The notes beneath the pieces are model-generated. The model did no database searches, was not told the origin of the DNA, and saw only the letters and a program-made list of their open reading frames with translations. This document shows, piece after piece, positions 5,024 to 5,888 of a DNA stretch of 5,888 bases. Within the stretch, counting starts at the first letter, position 1; each line of letters begins with the position of its first letter. The stretch is from contig JAHISW010000037.1 of NCBI GenBank assembly GCA_018817995.1, forward strand, positions 1-5,888, in the 5' to 3' direction. The position numbers were made by a program, and so were the translations under genes. Source of the DNA: Patescibacteria group bacterium. GTDB lineage: Bacteria > Patescibacteriota > Minisyncoccia > JAHISW01 > Tagabacteraceae.

Positions 5024-5725
5024 ATGAAAAAACCAACATTTACAGAAGACAAAATATACCACGTATATAACCGTGGCACAGAAAAAAGAAAAATTTTTAT
5101 GGAAGATAAAGACTACTTTCGTTTTATCCACGATTTGTTTGAATTTAACGATGAAAACGCCGTACTTAATTCTTGTTATTATTTCAACCCAAAAACAGCC
5201 AGTATTGAAAATCGATACTTAAAAAACCCAAAAGCCGACAGAAAACCAAGGAAACTATTGTTAGAGATACTCATTTTTGTTCTAATGCCTAATCATTTTC
5301 ATCTATTACTAAAACAAAAACAAGAAAACGGAATAGTTAAGTTTATGCAAAAACTAGGGACGGGTTACACAATGTATTTTAATAAAAAACACGAAAGAGT
5401 TGGTGGATTATTTCAAGGCAGGTTTAAGGCTATTCTGGTAAACGAACATGCCCATTTCCTGCATCTCCCCTATTATATACACACAAACCCACTGACCAAC
5501 TATCGAGGTTCAACCTCGATAGTTGGTCAGATGAAATTTTTGGAAAATTATAGGTGGAGTAGCTTCCCTGATTATATCGGGAAAAGGAACTTTCCATCTG
5601 TAACTCAAAGAGAATTTTTGTTAGATTTTTGTGACAGTGAAGAAAAGTATAAAAAAGAAACCAAAGACTGGTTGAAAGAGAAATCCAAAAACTTAGAGTT
5701 TCTGAAAGAAGTCTCATTAGAATAA
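5024..5725 (+). CDS. REP-associated tyrosine transposase (RAYT, Y1/HUH family)
   Basis: A 233-residue single-strand DNA endonuclease/transposase of the TnpA-REP branch of the IS200/IS605 group, which nicks and rejoins hairpin-flanked DNA through a 5'-phosphotyrosine. Visible: the opening IYHVYNRGTEKRKIF (11-25), the metal-binding HUH triad MPNHFHLLLK with His91 and His93, and the helix GTGYTMYFNKKH with Tyr115 as candidate nucleophile. These are followed by GGLFQGRFKAI (127-137), YYIHTNPL (150-157), and YRWSSFPDYIG (176-186). The ATG at 5024 is preferred because the family motif starts a few residues later; a TTG at 5006 would add six residues and lie in palindrome B. No Shine-Dalgarno sequence is seen. 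Codons 157-169 consist exactly of palindrome copy C, giving LTNYRGSTSIVGQ in place of the usual linker between NP and YRWSS. All core motifs are intact, so it may still be active. Confidence 0.9.
   Translation: MKKPTFTEDKIYHVYNRGTEKRKIFMEDKDYFRFIHDLFEFNDENAVLNSCYYFNPKTASIENRYLKNPKADRKPRKLLLEILIFVLMPNHFHLLLKQKQENGIVKFMQKLGTGYTMYFNKKHERVGGLFQGRFKAILVNEHAHFLHLPYYIHTNPLTNYRGSTSIVGQMKFLENYRWSSFPDYIGKRNFPSVTQREFLLDFCDSEEKYKKETKDWLKEKSKNLEFLKEVSLE
5492..5530. repeat. Palindrome copy C, 39 bp perfect, inside the transposase gene
   Basis: Arms of 19 bp (5492-5510 and 5512-5530) flank a central C and match at every position. The inner 27 bp are identical to copy D, and the CC/GG extension is shared with copy A. 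It covers exactly 13 codons, keeps the frame and contains no stop codon. It is the longest and most perfect copy in the window. Confidence 0.95.
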
Positions 5726-5734
5726 ACCGAAGAG

Positions 5735-5763
5735 TAACTATCGAGGTTCAACCTCGATAGTTA
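5735..5763. repeat. Palindrome copy D, right end of transposase unit
   Basis: TAACTATCGAGGTT (5735-5748), central C, and its exact reverse complement (5750-5763), beginning 9 bp after the transposase stop codon. No U-tract follows on either strand, so it is not an intrinsic terminator. Confidence 0.9.
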
Positions 5764-5770
5764 GAAAGAC

Positions 5771-5804
5771 AAAAAATAAAAACGACCCTGCATCTCCGCG
5801 GGGT
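5771..5804 (-). terminator. Intrinsic terminator for the partial gene at the right edge
   Basis: On the minus strand ACCC-C-GC pairs with GC-A-GGGT around the loop GGAGAT: six pairs with one C-A mismatch. UCG and then UUUUUAUUUUUU follow. The stem begins inside the stop codon of the right-edge reading frame, so it supports that frame as a real gene end. Confidence 0.6.
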
Positions 5805-5888
5805 TAGGGAGTTGCCACCAGTTTTTCCGCTTCTTCCAGTTTTACGGACAAAATACGGGATATGCTATTGTTATCCATTGTAACTCCA
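5804..5888 (-). CDS. C-terminal end of an unidentified gene (enters from the right edge)
   Basis: The frame is open from the right edge and stops at TAA (5804-5806), directly in front of an intrinsic terminator. The last residues read GVTMDNNSISRILSVKLEEAEKLVATP. The most likely reading is the tail of a longer protein whose body lies outside the window. An ATG at 5876-5878 preceded by GGAG would otherwise give a 24-residue peptide. The visible residues form a charged, probably helical end with no motif I can name. The gene upstream of a str operon is often rpoC, but nothing here shows that. Confidence 0.45.
   Translation of the reverse strand, partial: GVTMDNNSISRILSVKLEEAEKLVATP

Larger units (their letters stand above)
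4980..5763 (+). mobile_element. RAYT transposase unit bounded by inverted palindromes
   Basis: A single-gene unit: palindrome copy B, a Y1/HUH transposase gene and palindrome copy D. By the central base (G in B, C in D, plus strand) the two end copies face opposite ways, like the REP/inverse-REP ends of RAYT loci. It is the only plus-strand gene among minus-strand genes. It sits between the terminator of one gene (5771-5804) and the promoter of the next (4948-4975), a harmless gap. No target-site duplication was seen, as expected for HUH transposases. The exact ends are inferred from the palindromes. Confidence 0.65.

Noticed and set aside
4928..5131. Minus-strand frame of 67 codons across the left palindrome
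   Set aside because: It is hydrophobic only because it is antisense to an A-rich region, and it crosses the start of the transposase; no start signal supports it.
5430..5717. Minus-strand frame of 95 codons opposite the transposase 3' half
   Set aside because: Antisense shadow; the plus frame has conserved NP and YRWSS motifs.
5735..5763. Palindrome copies as intrinsic terminators
   Set aside because: None of the four is followed by a U-tract on either strand, and one lies within a coding sequence.
911..5763. The recurring palindromes as a CRISPR array
   Set aside because: The copies are not regularly spaced, the intervals are hundreds to thousands of bases, and no cas genes are present.

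Overview
The window looks like a piece of chromosome from a candidate-phyla-radiation (Patescibacteria, probably Parcubacteria-like) bacterium. The evidence is a str operon with short, AT-rich spacers, a ribosomal protein S12 carrying an insertion of about 13 residues ahead of its KRGVC motif, start sites mostly without Shine-Dalgarno sequences, and a RAYT-type HUH transposase of a kind common in that group. UGA is used as a stop (rpsL, hicB), which argues against the code-25 lineages (Gracilibacteria, Absconditabacteria). The lineage call is inference, not a search result.

Almost everything is on the minus strand, so in transcription order the window reads right to left. At the right edge is the 3' end of an unidentified gene (5804-5888) with its own terminator. 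Then comes the only plus-strand gene, a RAYT transposase (5024-5725). It is bracketed by two palindromes in opposite orientation (4980-5008, 5735-5763) and carries a third, perfect 39-bp palindrome inside its reading frame (5492-5530). Next is an unrecognised 182-residue gene with a strong ribosome binding site and a long leader (4276-4975), closed by an intrinsic terminator (4189-4217). The str operon follows: rpsL, rpsG (4-nt overlap), fusA (2-nt gap), then a possible 33-codon acidic ORF directly after fusA.

Between fusA and tuf, which are often neighbours, lie about 880 bp of added material: a near-consensus promoter followed quickly by a terminator with no real gene between them, a solitary copy of the same palindrome family (911-941), and a HicB-HicA toxin-antitoxin pair with its own apparently leaderless promoter. 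tuf then starts from its own promoter and runs off the left edge.

The most notable system is the palindrome family with its likely cognate transposase. Four copies share the form AACTAT-N-GA-N-GTT, C, and the complement. The copy beside hicBA differs at two arm positions, and both are compensated in the opposite arm. This suggests selection for, or copying of, the hairpin itself. One copy forms exactly codons 157-169 of the transposase.
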